Below, piece by piece: positions 1 through 8,942 of a DNA stretch of 64,000 bases; position 1 is the stretch's first letter, and each line of letters opens with the position of its first letter. This DNA is from Bradyrhizobium sp. 186. GTDB lineage: Bacteria > Pseudomonadota > Alphaproteobacteria > Rhizobiales > Xanthobacteraceae. The notes beneath the pieces are model-generated. The model ran no database searches and was not told the origin of the DNA. It saw only the letters and a program-made list of their open reading frames with translations. The stretch covers positions 9,238,001-9,302,000 of the forward strand of contig NZ_CP082164.1 of the NCBI RefSeq assembly GCF_023101685.1, written 5' to 3'. The position numbers were made by a program, and so were the translations under genes.

Positions 1-999
1 GCGGCCTATTCCGACTATCTGCCGCGCGACCGCCATCCGGTGGTGGCGCTGTTCGTCACGCTCGATCCGCGCGAGGTCGACGCCAACGTCCATCCCGCCA
101 AGACTGAGGTGCGCTTCCGCAATGCCGGTCTGGTGCGCGCGCTGATCGTGCATGGATTGAAGGAGGGCCTCGCGCGCGAGGGCCGGCGCACGGCGGCCAA
201 CAGCGGCGACAGCGCGCTGTCCGCGTTCCGGCCAGCCTTCACGCCGCGCCCGGCGAGCTGGGACTGGCGGGCATCGCCGTCCGCCCCGAGCGGGCCGCTG
301 CCGTCTTTCGGCGGTGCCGCGGCGCCCGCTTTCGCCGAACGAACCCAGGCCGCGTTCGACGTCGGCGCACCGAGTGCGGACGTGCGGATCGACGCGCAGC
401 CCGTGAGCGATATGGTCGACCGTCCGCTCGGTGCGGCGCGCACGCAGCTCCACGAGACCTATATCGTCTCACAGACCCGCGACGGCTTGATCATCGTCGA
501 CCAGCATGCCGCCCATGAGCGCATCGTCTATGAGCGGCTGAAGGCGTCGCTGGCCGCAAACGGCGTGCAGCGGCAGATCCTGTTGATCCCGGAAATCGTC
601 GAGATGGACGAAGCCACGGTGGAGCGGCTTCTGGCGCGCAGCGACGAGCTTGCATCGTTCGGGCTTGCGATCGAGTCCTTCGGCCCCGGCGCGGTCGCCG
701 TGCGCGAGACGCCGTCACTGCTCGGCAAGGCCAACGCGGGCGGCCTGTTGCGCGATCTCGCCGAGCACATGGCCGAATGGGACGAGGCGCTGCCGCTGGA
801 GCGCCGCCTGATGCACGTCGCCGCCACCATGGCCTGTCACGGCTCGGTGCGCGCCGGCCGCAGACTGAGACCTGAGGAGATGAACGCGCTGCTCCGCGAG
901 ATGGAGGAGACGCCGAACTCCGGCCAGTGCAATCACGGCCGGCCAACCTATGTCGAATTGAAGCTTGCCGATGTGGAGAAGCTGTTCGGGCGGAGGTGA
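1..999 (+). CDS. mutL: DNA mismatch repair protein MutL (C-terminal part, 5' truncated by window edge)
   Basis: The reading frame is open from the first base, so the gene starts before the window; 332 residues are visible. The visible part begins at the end of the N-terminal GHKL ATPase domain, with the family motif [14 protein letters not shown] near residues 32-45. A Pro/Ala-rich linker of about 100 residues follows, then the C-terminal dimerisation/endonuclease domain. That domain carries [12 protein letters not shown], which fits the DQHAx2Ex4E metal-binding endonuclease motif, plus ACHGSVR and CNHGRP. MutL couples mismatch recognition by MutS to strand incision, so this looks like a nicking-competent MutL. 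It is convergent with rsmD, whose stop codon lies just past this one. Confidence 0.97.
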   Translation, partial: AAYSDYLPRDRHPVVALFVTLDPREVDANVHPAKTEVRFRNAGLVRALIVHGLKEGLAREGRRTAANSGDSALSAFRPAFTPRPASWDWRASPSAPSGPLPSFGGAAAPAFAERTQAAFDVGAPSADVRIDAQPVSDMVDRPLGAARTQLHETYIVSQTRDGLIIVDQHAAHERIVYERLKASLAANGVQRQILLIPEIVEMDEATVERLLARSDELASFGLAIESFGPGAVAVRETPSLLGKANAGGLLRDLAEHMAEWDEALPLERRLMHVAATMACHGSVRAGRRLRPEEMNALLREMEETPNSGQCNHGRPTYVELKLADVEKLFGRR

Positions 1000-1000
1000 T

Positions 1001-1558
1001 TTACGCGTTGCGCTTCAAAAACACGAACTCCGTGTCGTCATACGCGCGCCGCTCCAGTTCCTCGAACCCCTGCGGCGTCACGAACAGCGCGGCCTTCGCC
1101 TCCTCCACCACGAGCAGCGCACCCGGCGTGAGCCAGCCACCGTCACGCAAACTGGCAAGCGCCTGCTCGGCAAGACCCTTGCCGTAGGGCGGATCGAGGA
1201 ACACCAGCGAGAACGGCTCGACCGGATGCGCTGGGCCGAGGTCGGCTGCGTCGCGGCGATAGATCTTGGTCACGCCGCCGAGGCCGAGCGTCTCGACATT
1301 GTTGCGCAACAGCGCGCGCGCCTCGGCGCCGTTGTCGACGAACAGCGTGAACTTCGCACCACGCGATGCCGCCTCGATGCCGAGCGCGCCGGTGCCGGCG
1401 AAGAGGTCGAGCACGCGCGCGTCCTGAATCGGATCGTCGTAGGCGTGCACGAGGATGTTGAACACCGCCTCGCGCAGGCGATCCGCCGTCGGACGGATGT
1501 CGCGCGAGGACGGAGAGGCCAGATTTCGCCCCTTCAATCGGCCGCCGACGACGCGCAT
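1001..1558 (-). CDS. rsmD: 16S rRNA (guanine(966)-N2)-methyltransferase RsmD
   Basis: A 185-residue Rossmann-fold methyltransferase of normal length for the family. It opens with MRVVGGRLKGRNL and RPTADRLREAVFN, both typical of RsmD. The SAM-binding loop DLFAGTGALGIEA lies at residues 51-63 and the catalytic DPPY at 122-125. RsmD transfers a methyl group from SAM to N2 of G966 of 16S rRNA in the small subunit. It lies directly downstream (minus strand) of an intergenic palindrome and the pseudouridine synthase gene, which would make a small RNA-modification group. Confidence 0.95.
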   Translation of the reverse strand: MRVVGGRLKGRNLASPSSRDIRPTADRLREAVFNILVHAYDDPIQDARVLDLFAGTGALGIEAASRGAKFTLFVDNGAEARALLRNNVETLGLGGVTKIYRRDAADLGPAHPVEPFSLVFLDPPYGKGLAEQALASLRDGGWLTPGALLVVEEAKAALFVTPQGFEELERRAYDDTEFVFLKRNA

Positions 1559-1570
1559 TTAATTGTCCCC

Positions 1571-1658
1571 GTCATGCCCGGACTTGTCCCGGGCATCCAC
1601 GTTCTTCAGCCGTGGACGCAAGCAAGACGTGGATGGCCGGGTCAAGCCCGGCCATGAC
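1571..1658. repeat. Intergenic palindromic repeat, family A
   Basis: The ends are inverted copies (gtcatgcccgg ... ccgggtcaagcccggccatgac) around a core containing gcatccacgttctt and acgtggatggccggg. A second copy with the same arms and core phrases is at 39289-39371. It can fold into a long RNA or DNA hairpin. It sits between two minus-strand genes and may act as an mRNA-end structure. This kind of element is common between genes in Bradyrhizobium. Confidence 0.85.
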
Positions 1659-1699
1659 GATCTGTTGCAGAGCCTCAGGGTCGTTTCAACCATCCGACC

Positions 1700-3757
1700 T
1701 TACTCGTCGTCCTTCGGCGTCAGGTCGCGCTTGCCGTGATAGCCGCGCTTGGGACGGCGCGGGGGGCCGTAGCCGCTGGCCTCGGACTCGTTGCGCTCGC
1801 GCGCTTCGTCGCTGCCGGTGCGCTGCACCAGCACGCGGCGGCCCTTGCGGTCGTTGATCACGGCGCGTTTGACCGGCTTCTTCTCGGGCGGGGCATCGTC
1901 GTCGCGCGAGGCGGATTTCTGCGGCACGTCGAACTGCGCGCCCGACTTCTCGATCACCTTGTCACCGAGCTGGTCGCGCAGCACGCGGGATTTGATCTCC
2001 TCGACCTGGCCTTCCGGGACCTCGCCGAGCTGGAACGGGCCATAGGAGACCCGTATCAGCCGGTTCACCTCGAGCCCGAGATGGGCGCAGACGTTGCGCA
2101 CCTCGCGGTTCTTGCCTTCGCGGATCGCGAACACCAGCCAGACATTGGCGCCCTGGTCGCGCTCCAGCGTCGCTTCGATCGGACCGTATTTGACGCCCTC
2201 GACCTCGATGCCGTTCTTCAACTCGTCGAGCTGCGCCTGGGTGACGTCGCCATGGGCGCGGACGCGGTAGCGGCGCAGCCAGCCGGTGTCGGGCAATTCG
2301 AGCGTGCGCGCGAGCCCGCCATCATTGGTGAGCAGCAACAGGCCTTCGGTGTTGAAATCGAGCCGGCCGATCGAGATCAGCCGCGGCAGGCCTTCCGGCA
2401 GATTGTCAAACACGGTCGGACGGCCCTCGGGGTCGTCATGCGTCGTCATCAGGCCGCGCGGCTTGTGATAGAGGAACAGCCGCGTGCGCTCGCGCTCCGG
2501 CAACGGCTTGCCGTCGACAGTGACGACATCGTTCTGCGTGATGTCGAGCGCCGGCGAATTGATCACGCGGCCGTTGACCGTGACGCGGCCCTGCGTGACC
2601 ATCTCCTCGGCATCGCGGCGCGAGGCGAGCCCCGCGCGCGCCAGCGCTTTTGCGATGCGCTCGCCGTCCTTCTTCGGCTTCGGCTCTTCTTCACGCCGCG
2701 GCCGCCGGTCGAAATCATGATCGCGCTCGCGATAAGCGCCGCGGCCGCCGAAGGCCGGACGCTTCTCAAAAATCCTGCTGTCATCCTCGTTTTCACGCCG
2801 CGGACGATCGCCGGAACGGCCTTCGCTGCGCGGATGCTCGTGCCAGTCGGAGCGGCCTTCGGGACGCTGGCGCGGACGATCGAATTTCGGGCGTTCGCCG
2901 CCGCGCCCACCGCGGTCGGCATCGCCGTCACCACGGGGCCGATCGAATTTTGGACGATCCTCGCGCGGGCGATCGAATTTGGGCCGATCGAATTTGGGCC
3001 GCTCGCGGAACGGACGATCGCCCGATGCACGATCGTCGCGCGAGCGCGAGAAACGCGGACGATCATCGCCGCGGCCGCCTTCGCTGCCGCCTTCACGCTT
3101 CTGCCAGGGCTTTTGCTCGCCGCGGTCGCGCCCGCCAAAATCCCTGCCGGGGCCCTTGCCAAAGTCCTTGCGCGGCGGCCGGTCGCCGCGCGGAGCCGCA
3201 TCGCGCTTCTGCCAGGGCTTTGAATCGCCGCGCTCGCCACGATCACGCGGGCGGTCGCTGCGGTCCGGTGCGCCCCGCGAGAACTTCCGCTCGCCGTCAA
3301 ACCTGCGTTCCGGGCGTTCGCCGCGCGGCGCGTAGGGCCGCTTGTCGCCGAACTTCTTCTCGCCCGACCGGCCGGCGGGGCGGGAATCGTCGCGATCACG
3401 GCTGCGCGGCGGGCGGTCGTCGCGATCGAATTTCGGACGGTCACCACGCGGCTTGAACGGGCGCTTCTCGCCGTCGCGCGACGGACGATCGGAAAAAGAG
3501 CGTTCACCGCGCGGCCGGTCTTCGCGATTGAACTTCGGCCGGTCGCCACGATCGGGCCGCGGCGCGTCCCCGTCCCGGCTGCGGAACGGACGGTCTTCGC
3601 GCTTGCCGGCGAACGGCCGCTTGTCGCCCTTGCCCTCAAAACCACGCTTGGAAAACTTCTTCTCCGGACCGCGCGGCTTGCCGGAGCGACCCTTGGCGGG
3701 GCCCCGATCACGCCGGCCGCGCGAGGAATCGTTGTCTTTGTCGCTGTCGCGGGGCAT
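1700..3757 (-). CDS. RluB/RsuA-family pseudouridine synthase with ~360-residue disordered N-terminal extension
   Basis: A 685-residue protein from the chosen start (MPRDSDKDND). An upstream in-frame start at 3826 would add residues overlapping the tadA region and is less likely. The C-terminal third is an ordinary RsuA/RluB enzyme: an S4 RNA-binding domain begins near residue 364 (GERIAKALARAGLASRRDAE), followed by the catalytic motif GRLDFNTEGLLLLTNDG with the catalytic Asp near residue 467, and GKNREVRNV. It should isomerise a uridine in 23S rRNA. The first ~360 residues are almost only Arg, Asp, Gly, Lys, Pro, Ser, Glu and Phe in imperfect repeats such as DRPKFDRPR and DRPPR. They look intrinsically disordered and RNA-binding. 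A shorter basic tail follows the enzyme domain. The repeats also create long spurious antisense frames. Confidence 0.93.
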   Translation of the reverse strand: MPRDSDKDNDSSRGRRDRGPAKGRSGKPRGPEKKFSKRGFEGKGDKRPFAGKREDRPFRSRDGDAPRPDRGDRPKFNREDRPRGERSFSDRPSRDGEKRPFKPRGDRPKFDRDDRPPRSRDRDDSRPAGRSGEKKFGDKRPYAPRGERPERRFDGERKFSRGAPDRSDRPRDRGERGDSKPWQKRDAAPRGDRPPRKDFGKGPGRDFGGRDRGEQKPWQKREGGSEGGRGDDRPRFSRSRDDRASGDRPFRERPKFDRPKFDRPREDRPKFDRPRGDGDADRGGRGGERPKFDRPRQRPEGRSDWHEHPRSEGRSGDRPRRENEDDSRIFEKRPAFGGRGAYRERDHDFDRRPRREEEPKPKKDGERIAKALARAGLASRRDAEEMVTQGRVTVNGRVINSPALDITQNDVVTVDGKPLPERERTRLFLYHKPRGLMTTHDDPEGRPTVFDNLPEGLPRLISIGRLDFNTEGLLLLTNDGGLARTLELPDTGWLRRYRVRAHGDVTQAQLDELKNGIEVEGVKYGPIEATLERDQGANVWLVFAIREGKNREVRNVCAHLGLEVNRLIRVSYGPFQLGEVPEGQVEEIKSRVLRDQLGDKVIEKSGAQFDVPQKSASRDDDAPPEKKPVKRAVINDRKGRRVLVQRTGSDEARERNESEASGYGPPRRPKRGYHGKRDLTPKDDE

Positions 3758-3876
3758 GAATCGTCTCACTGGGGGATGGTCAAAAGGGCATTGTGCGCGC
3801 TCTTTTCGAGCCGCATGCTCAGGCAAAACCGGTATTCACTCTTGCTGAAGGCGCAGCTACTAGCAGGTTTCTGGCG

Positions 3877-4335
3877 ATGATACGAGGCATGAAAGCCCCT
3901 TCTTTCATGGATTTGGCGCTCAAAACGGCCGAAAACGCCGGAAAGTCGGGCGAAGTTCCGATCGGATGCGTCGTGGTCCGCAATTACGAGGTCATCGCGA
4001 CCGCGGCCAACCGGACGCTGACCGATTACGACCCTACGGCCCATGCCGAGATCATTGCGCTGCGCGAAGCCGCGAAAAAAATCGGCAGCGAGCGGCTGGT
4101 CGACTGCGATCTCTACGTGACGCTGGAGCCATGCACCATGTGTGCGGGCGCGATCTCCTTTGCAAGGGTCAGGCGGCTCTATTACGGCGCGGCCGATCCC
4201 AAGGGCGGCGCGGTCGAGTCCGGCGTGCGCTTCTTCACGTCGCCGACCTGCCATCACGTCCCGGACGTTTATTCCGGGGTCGGCGAGAGCGAGGCGGCGC
4301 GGCTGCTGCGGGAGTTCTTTCGGGAGCGGCGTTAG
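3877..4335 (+). CDS. tadA: tRNA-specific adenosine deaminase TadA
   Basis: A 152-residue cytidine-deaminase-fold protein. Zinc and catalytic residues are visible as HAE at 56-58 and PCTMC at 85-89 (His56, Glu58, Cys86, Cys89). TadA converts A34 to inosine in the anticodon of tRNA-Arg(ACG). The frame is open further upstream to 3793, but the family similarity starts near [16 protein letters not shown] start at 3889 (MKAPSF) with gag a few bases upstream is equally possible. It is divergent from the pseudouridine synthase gene across about 120 bp and convergent with the dehalogenase, overlapping its stop codon by four bases. Confidence 0.93.
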   Translation: MIRGMKAPSFMDLALKTAENAGKSGEVPIGCVVVRNYEVIATAANRTLTDYDPTAHAEIIALREAAKKIGSERLVDCDLYVTLEPCTMCAGAISFARVRRLYYGAADPKGGAVESGVRFFTSPTCHHVPDVYSGVGESEAARLLREFFRERR

Positions 4336-5237
4336 CTGCCTGAGAAAAACTCGCGCAGCGCCTTCGCGGTGACGTCCGGGTTCTCCTCCGTCAGGAAGTG
4401 CCCCGAATCCACCGGCACGCCGTCGACGTTCGTGGCCCATTGCTTCCAAATGTCGAGCGGCGTGGCGGCGGCTTGCGCGACGCCGGCATTGCCCCACAGC
4501 GCCAGCATCGGGATCGTGATCTTCTTGCCGGCCTCGAAATCCGCCTTGTCGAGGTCGTAGTCGATATAGGCGCCGGCGCGATAGTCCTCGCACATCGCAT
4601 GCACGCGAGCGGGATCGCGGAACGGCGCGATGTAGTGCTGGAGTGCGCGCTTGTCGATGGCATCGAGCGTCTTCGACTTGGTCTGGCTCGCCATCTTGAA
4701 GCGCAGGAAGAACTCGCCATTGCTCGCGATCAGCGTCTCCGGCAGTGGCGCCGGCTGCGCGAGGAAGGTCCAGTGATAGATCTTCAGCGCGTAAGCGCGG
4801 TTCATCCGCTCCCAGTAATTATAGGTCGGCAGGATATCGAGCACGGCGAGCCGCGACAGCCGGCCGGGATGGTCGAGCGCGAGGCGATAGGAGACGCGTC
4901 CGCCGCGGTCGTGGCCGGCGAGTGCGAAATGCACATGGCCGAGGCTCTCCATCACCTCCACCATGGCCTTCGCCATCGCGCGCTTGCTGTAGGGCATATG
5001 CAGCGCATCGGTCGCGGGCATGTCGGACCAGCCATAGCCCGGCAAATCGGCGATGATCAGCGTGAACTTGTCCGCGAGCTGAGACGCCACGCGGTGCCAC
5101 ATCACATGCGTCTCGGAGAAGCCGTGCAGAAGGAGCAGCGGCGGCCCCTTGCCGCCGATGCGCGCGAAGACGCGGCCGAAGGAGGTGTTGATCCATTCGG
5201 AGGCGAAGCCCGGATAGAGGTCGGCGAGATCGGACAT
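4332..5237 (-). CDS. Fluoroacetate/haloacetate dehalogenase (alpha/beta hydrolase)
   Basis: A 301-residue alpha/beta hydrolase. From the start [10 protein letters not shown] its numbering lines up without gaps with Rhodopseudomonas fluoroacetate dehalogenase RPA1163 as I recall it: nucleophile Asp110 in GHDRGGR, carboxylate-binding Arg111 and Arg114, Asp134, the fluoride pocket His155, Trp156 and Tyr219, and His280 in DSGHFL. Such enzymes hydrolyse fluoroacetate or chloroacetate to glycolate and halide. The start was chosen from this alignment; the frame stays open upstream to 5366. The gene stands alone between tadA and purD. Glycolate, the expected product, could feed the GlcDEF oxidase encoded at 41-45 kb. 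Substrate preference is inferred. Confidence 0.9.
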   Translation of the reverse strand: MSDLADLYPGFASEWINTSFGRVFARIGGKGPPLLLLHGFSETHVMWHRVASQLADKFTLIIADLPGYGWSDMPATDALHMPYSKRAMAKAMVEVMESLGHVHFALAGHDRGGRVSYRLALDHPGRLSRLAVLDILPTYNYWERMNRAYALKIYHWTFLAQPAPLPETLIASNGEFFLRFKMASQTKSKTLDAIDKRALQHYIAPFRDPARVHAMCEDYRAGAYIDYDLDKADFEAGKKITIPMLALWGNAGVAQAAATPLDIWKQWATNVDGVPVDSGHFLTEENPDVTAKALREFFSGS

Positions 5238-5463
5238 GGGTTCCATCACCTCAATTGTCATTCCGAAGCGGGCACCCGCAGTGTGCCCAAACCAAAAATG
5301 TCGAAAACAACCCCATGCAAAGTAGCACGGTCGTCCCCGGCAAGGGATGCTAACCCCAGCGCCCAATTGCGCATTTTTTGAATGTCGATGTGGCGGAGCG
5401 CTGGGCTCGACAATTCGAGGTTCCGGATCGACGCGCTTTGCGCGCCGTCCGGGAAAACCGCTG

Positions 5464-6747
5464 TCAGCCCTTGGCCTTCTCCGCTTCCACCGCCTGCCAA
5501 CCGATGTCGCGGCGGCAGAAGCCTTCGGGCCAGTTGATGCGGTCGACGGCCTGATAGGCGCGCGCCTGCGCTTCCGTCACGGTCTTGCCGAGCGCGCAGA
5601 CGTTGAGCACGCGGCCGCCATTGGCGAGGATCGCGCCGTCTGTCGCCACCGTGCCGGCGTGGAAGATCTCGGCACCTTCGACCTTGGCGGCGTCATCGAG
5701 GCCCTCGATGCGCGTGCCCTTCTGGTAGTCGCCGGGATAGCCTTTCGCCGCCATCACCACGGTGAGTGCAGAGTCCGGATGCCAGCGCAGGTCGAAATGC
5801 TTCAACTGCCCGTCGCAGGAGGCAAGGAACGCCGGCACGATGTCGGACATCATGCGCAGCATCAGCACCTGGCACTCGGGATCACCGAAGCGGACGTTGA
5901 ACTCGAACAGTTTTGGGCCCTGCGTCGTCAGCATGATCCCGGCATAGAGCACGCCGCTGAACGGCGTGCCGCGCTGCTTCATGCCGGCAACCGTCGGCTG
6001 GATGATCCTGGCCATGATCGCGTCGTGGATCGCCGGTGTGACCAGCGGCGTCGGCGAATAGGCGCCCATGCCGCCGGTGTTCGGGCCGACGTCGTGTTCG
6101 AACACGCGCTTGTGGTCCTGGGCGGAGGCGAGCGGAATGGCGGTCTCGCCGTCGCACAGCGCGAAAAAGCTGATCTCGCGGCCCGGCAGAAATTCCTCGA
6201 TCACGACCTCGGCGCCGGCCTCGCCAAACGCGCCCTCGAACATCATGGCGATGGCGTCCTCCGCCTCACGCACGGTCTTGGCGACCACGACGCCCTTGCC
6301 GGCGGCAAGGCCGTCGGCCTTGACCACGATCGGGGCGCCCTGGCTGTGGACATAGTCGCGCGCGTCATTGGCGTTGGTGAAGCGCTTGTAGGCGCCGGTC
6401 GGAATGCCGAATTCGGTGCACAGCGCCTTGGTAAAACCCTTGGAGCTTTCGAGTTGCGCTGCCGCCCCACTCGGCCCGAACGCCTTGATGCCGGCGGCGG
6501 TGAGATCATCGACGATGCCGGCGGCAAGCGGCGTCTCCGGGCCGACCACCACGAGCGCGACCGCATTTTTCTTGCAGAAGTCGATCACGGCGGCATGGTC
6601 GGCGACGTCGAGCGCCACGCATTCCGCCTCCCGCGCGATGCCGGCATTGCCGGGCGCGCACCAGAATTTGGTCACCAGGGGAGAGGCCGCGATTTTCCAT
6701 GCGAGGGCATGTTCGCGGCCACCGGAACCGAGCAGGAGAATGTGCAT
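5464..6747 (-). CDS. purD: Phosphoribosylamine-glycine ligase PurD
   Basis: A 427-residue ATP-grasp ligase of typical length. It starts [18 protein letters not shown], the PurD N-terminal signature. Other family features are [29 protein letters not shown], the ATP-grasp core [14 protein letters not shown], and [10 protein letters not shown]. It joins glycine to 5-phosphoribosylamine using ATP, the second step of purine synthesis. The start was set at the Met that begins the signature; an upstream Met at 6789 only adds unrelated sequence. The gene appears monocistronic. Confidence 0.96.
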   Translation of the reverse strand: MHILLLGSGGREHALAWKIAASPLVTKFWCAPGNAGIAREAECVALDVADHAAVIDFCKKNAVALVVVGPETPLAAGIVDDLTAAGIKAFGPSGAAAQLESSKGFTKALCTEFGIPTGAYKRFTNANDARDYVHSQGAPIVVKADGLAAGKGVVVAKTVREAEDAIAMMFEGAFGEAGAEVVIEEFLPGREISFFALCDGETAIPLASAQDHKRVFEHDVGPNTGGMGAYSPTPLVTPAIHDAIMARIIQPTVAGMKQRGTPFSGVLYAGIMLTTQGPKLFEFNVRFGDPECQVLMLRMMSDIVPAFLASCDGQLKHFDLRWHPDSALTVVMAAKGYPGDYQKGTRIEGLDDAAKVEGAEIFHAGTVATDGAILANGGRVLNVCALGKTVTEAQARAYQAVDRINWPEGFCRRDIGWQAVEAEKAKG

Positions 6748-6847
6748 GGAAGGCTCAAAACAGGGATGTGCTGAGCGCGTCGGTCGCACGAATCCGGGCG
6801 GGTCTCAAGGGGGAGCGTCTCCAATTCCCCCGTCATTCAATTCCCCT

Positions 6848-6955
6848 GTCATTCCGGGGCGCGCCCACTTGGACGCGAGCCCGGAATCCATCGAGCTGCG
6901 GCGATGGAGGCGCGATGGATTCCGGGCTCGTCGCTTCGCGACGCCCCGGAATGAC
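6848..6955. repeat. Intergenic palindromic repeat, family C
   Basis: A roughly 108 bp inverted repeat between the winged-helix regulator and purD. The arms read gtcattccggggcgcg and cgcgacgccccggaatgac, with inner arms cgagcccggaatccat and atggattccgggctcg. It forms a near-complete cruciform. Confidence 0.85.
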
Positions 6956-6962
6956 AATGGGG

Positions 6963-7262
6963 TTAGATTTGCTTCCCAGCAATGATCTCCTGCAATGTCG
7001 CGACATGCCGGGCGAACGCACCGCGGCCCGCCGCGGTGGCGGTAACTGTGGTCTGCGGCTTCTTGCCGACAAACGCTTTGTCGACCTGGACGTAGCCGGC
7101 CTTGGCCAGCGTCTCGATATGCGCGCCGAGATTGCCGTCGGTGGCGCCGGTCAGCTTCTTCAGCCGCGCGAATTCCAGACCTGTCGCCGCCGGCAGCGCG
7201 TTCAGCGCCGCCATGATCTTCAGCCGCAACGGCTGGTGGATGATGTCGTCGAGCTCGGCCAC
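6963..7262 (-). CDS. Small winged-helix transcriptional regulator
   Basis: About 99 residues starting from a GTG codon (VAELDDIIHQPLRLKIMAAL). The rest is a single winged-helix domain: LKIMAALNAL, then GLEFARLKKLTGATDGNLGAHIETLAKAGYVQVDKAFVGKKPQTTVTAT, which matches the ArsR/MarR-like HTH_34 type used by small standalone repressors. It starts only two bases after the stop of the membrane-protein gene, so the three genes hydrolase, membrane protein and regulator form one minus-strand operon. It may autoregulate the operon. The frame runs further upstream to 7421, but that part is the shadow of the membrane-protein gene. Confidence 0.85.
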   Translation of the reverse strand: MAELDDIIHQPLRLKIMAALNALPAATGLEFARLKKLTGATDGNLGAHIETLAKAGYVQVDKAFVGKKPQTTVTATAAGRGAFARHVATLQEIIAGKQI

Positions 7263-7264
7263 TT

Positions 7265-7816
7265 CTAGCTCCGCCGCATCCAGAGGCCGCCGACGAACAG
7301 TCCGCCGCCGTTGACGACCGCCATCCACAGCAGGAACGGCATGCCGGGGATGTAGACATATCCGATCAGCGTCAGCGCGATGATCGAGGCGCCGATCACG
7401 ATGAAGGCATAGCCGAACCACACGCCCGCCAACATGTAGAACAGCATGATGTAGACCGGCCAGAACACCGTTTGCTGACGCGGCGTGAATTGGCCGAAGA
7501 CGCAGCAGAAGATGCCGAAGGCAACGATGAACAGGAACGTCAGCAGATAGCGCCGGTCAAACGTGCGGATGCGGGATTGCGCATGATTGTAGGCACTGAT
7601 GGCGAAGAGCCCGGCGGTCGCGAGGACGTAGACGCCGATCCAGAGATAGAGCCCATAGCGCGGCCAGAGCCAGCCCGAGATGTTGCCGGCGAAGACGAGC
7701 ACGCCCCACATCAACATGATGAGACTTGAGAGCTGGTAGATCTGCGACTGCCGCACGCGACGGACGGTGTCGTCGATATCAGCCAGCGCGTCCGTGGCTT
7801 GCTTGCTGTCGATCAT
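7265..7816 (-). CDS. Multi-pass inner-membrane protein of unknown function
   Basis: A 183-residue protein starting [16 protein letters not shown], with an N-terminal cytosolic helix followed by about five or six hydrophobic segments (roughly residues 28-50, 54-76, 92-112, 118-150 and 160-178). No catalytic motif is visible. The start overlaps the stop of the upstream hydrolase gene (ATGA), and the regulator gene follows after two bases, so it is translationally coupled in a three-gene operon. I do not recognise a named family. Its place beside the regulator suggests it could sense a signal or anchor a complex, but that is a guess. Confidence 0.85.
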   Translation of the reverse strand: MIDSKQATDALADIDDTVRRVRQSQIYQLSSLIMLMWGVLVFAGNISGWLWPRYGLYLWIGVYVLATAGLFAISAYNHAQSRIRTFDRRYLLTFLFIVAFGIFCCVFGQFTPRQQTVFWPVYIMLFYMLAGVWFGYAFIVIGASIIALTLIGYVYIPGMPFLLWMAVVNGGGLFVGGLWMRRS

Positions 7817-8823
7817 GACTGCCCGCTTCCCCGCGTTGCCACGTCCTCGGCGATCGCGGAGACCGCCTTCGGGTTGGTGACCATGCCCATGTGGTTGATG
7901 CCGTCGAGCACCTTGACGTCGACGGAAGGCTTCACCGCCTGAACGGCTTCCGCATATTTGTCCGAGATCATCATCTCGTCCTCGGCGCCACCGAAGATCG
8001 TCAGCGGATGCGTCACCGCCGCCAGATCCAGGCGATAGCCGCGCGTCGCAAAGTTGCGCATGAGGCGATCGGAATAGGTCGGCACCAGAATCCGCTGCGA
8101 GTTCGGCGGCACCGCGAAGGCGAGCACCGGAAGCTGCGAGCAGCAATCGATGCCGAGCTTGCGCAGCGCGGCGAGCGCGAAAAGGCGCGGCAGATCGGCA
8201 TTGGCCCAGCCGCCGGCATGCGGCCGGTTGGTCGGCGCCTCGTAACCGAGATAGGGCGCGATCAACACGGTGCGGACGAACAGATCCTGCATGATCGGCG
8301 TGGCGGCAACGCGGAGCGAGAAGCCGGCGCCGGCGGAATGGCCGATCAGGGTCAGCGGCAGGTCGGGCGCGCTCCTGCGGACATGGGCAACGAAATCGAC
8401 CAGATCGTCTTCGAGCTGGCCGACATAGCCGATGTCGCCGCGTGTACCCGATGCGCCGTGGCCGCGCATGTCGAGCGCCCAGGTCTCGACGCCGCGCGCG
8501 GCCATCGCCGCCGTCAGGGCGTGATTGACCGTGGCGGAGGAGGCCGAGGAGCCGTGGATGAAGATGGCACCGCGTCCGGCGTCCGACCCCTTCGGCGCGT
8601 AGTGGCGGAAACCGAGCCAGGTGCCGTCGCGAGCCTGAAAGCGCTCGAGTGCCGGCAGGGTGGAAAAGTCGACGGCCTTCGCGGAGTCCGAGACCGAGCG
8701 CATCTCGGCGGGGCGCTCCAGCGGTGTCGCGATCAACGCGGTCAGCAGCAGCGCCACCGCGCCGGCCGCGCACAGACCCCATTTCAGCAGGTTCAAGGCA
8801 CTTCGCAGCAACCGCACAGCCAT
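7813..8823 (-). CDS. Membrane-anchored alpha/beta hydrolase
   Basis: 336 residues. An N-terminal hydrophobic segment (about residues 10-33) looks like a signal anchor, so the hydrolase domain should lie in the periplasm. The fold shows the oxyanion motif FIHGSSASS, the [12 protein letters not shown] strand, the nucleophile elbow IGHSAGAG, the acid GGAEDEMM and the histidine NHMGM. It resembles monoacylglycerol lipase or lysophospholipase-type serine hydrolases. It is the first gene of an operon with a membrane protein and a winged-helix regulator. The substrate is unknown. Confidence 0.88.
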   Translation of the reverse strand: MAVRLLRSALNLLKWGLCAAGAVALLLTALIATPLERPAEMRSVSDSAKAVDFSTLPALERFQARDGTWLGFRHYAPKGSDAGRGAIFIHGSSASSATVNHALTAAMAARGVETWALDMRGHGASGTRGDIGYVGQLEDDLVDFVAHVRRSAPDLPLTLIGHSAGAGFSLRVAATPIMQDLFVRTVLIAPYLGYEAPTNRPHAGGWANADLPRLFALAALRKLGIDCCSQLPVLAFAVPPNSQRILVPTYSDRLMRNFATRGYRLDLAAVTHPLTIFGGAEDEMMISDKYAEAVQAVKPSVDVKVLDGINHMGMVTNPKAVSAIAEDVATRGSGQS

Positions 8824-8942
8824 GGCTGAACTCCATTAAACCTTCGATCAATAGAGAACTCTATACAACAGAGTACTCGCTCAATCAATCCCTGGATTGG
8901 CGCCGGCCGGCGAAAATCCTTAACGTCGGATCCGACCCCAAC

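Noticed and set aside
1736..3223. Long open frame (495 codons) on the plus strand opposite the pseudouridine synthase
   Set aside because: It is caused by the GC-rich Arg/Asp codon repeats on the other strand; there is no family sequence and no ribosome site.
7265..8851. One 528-residue protein covering both hydrolase and membrane-protein regions
   Set aside because: Its first two thirds are a shadow frame of the hydrolase; the real gene starts at 7816 with an ATGA overlap.
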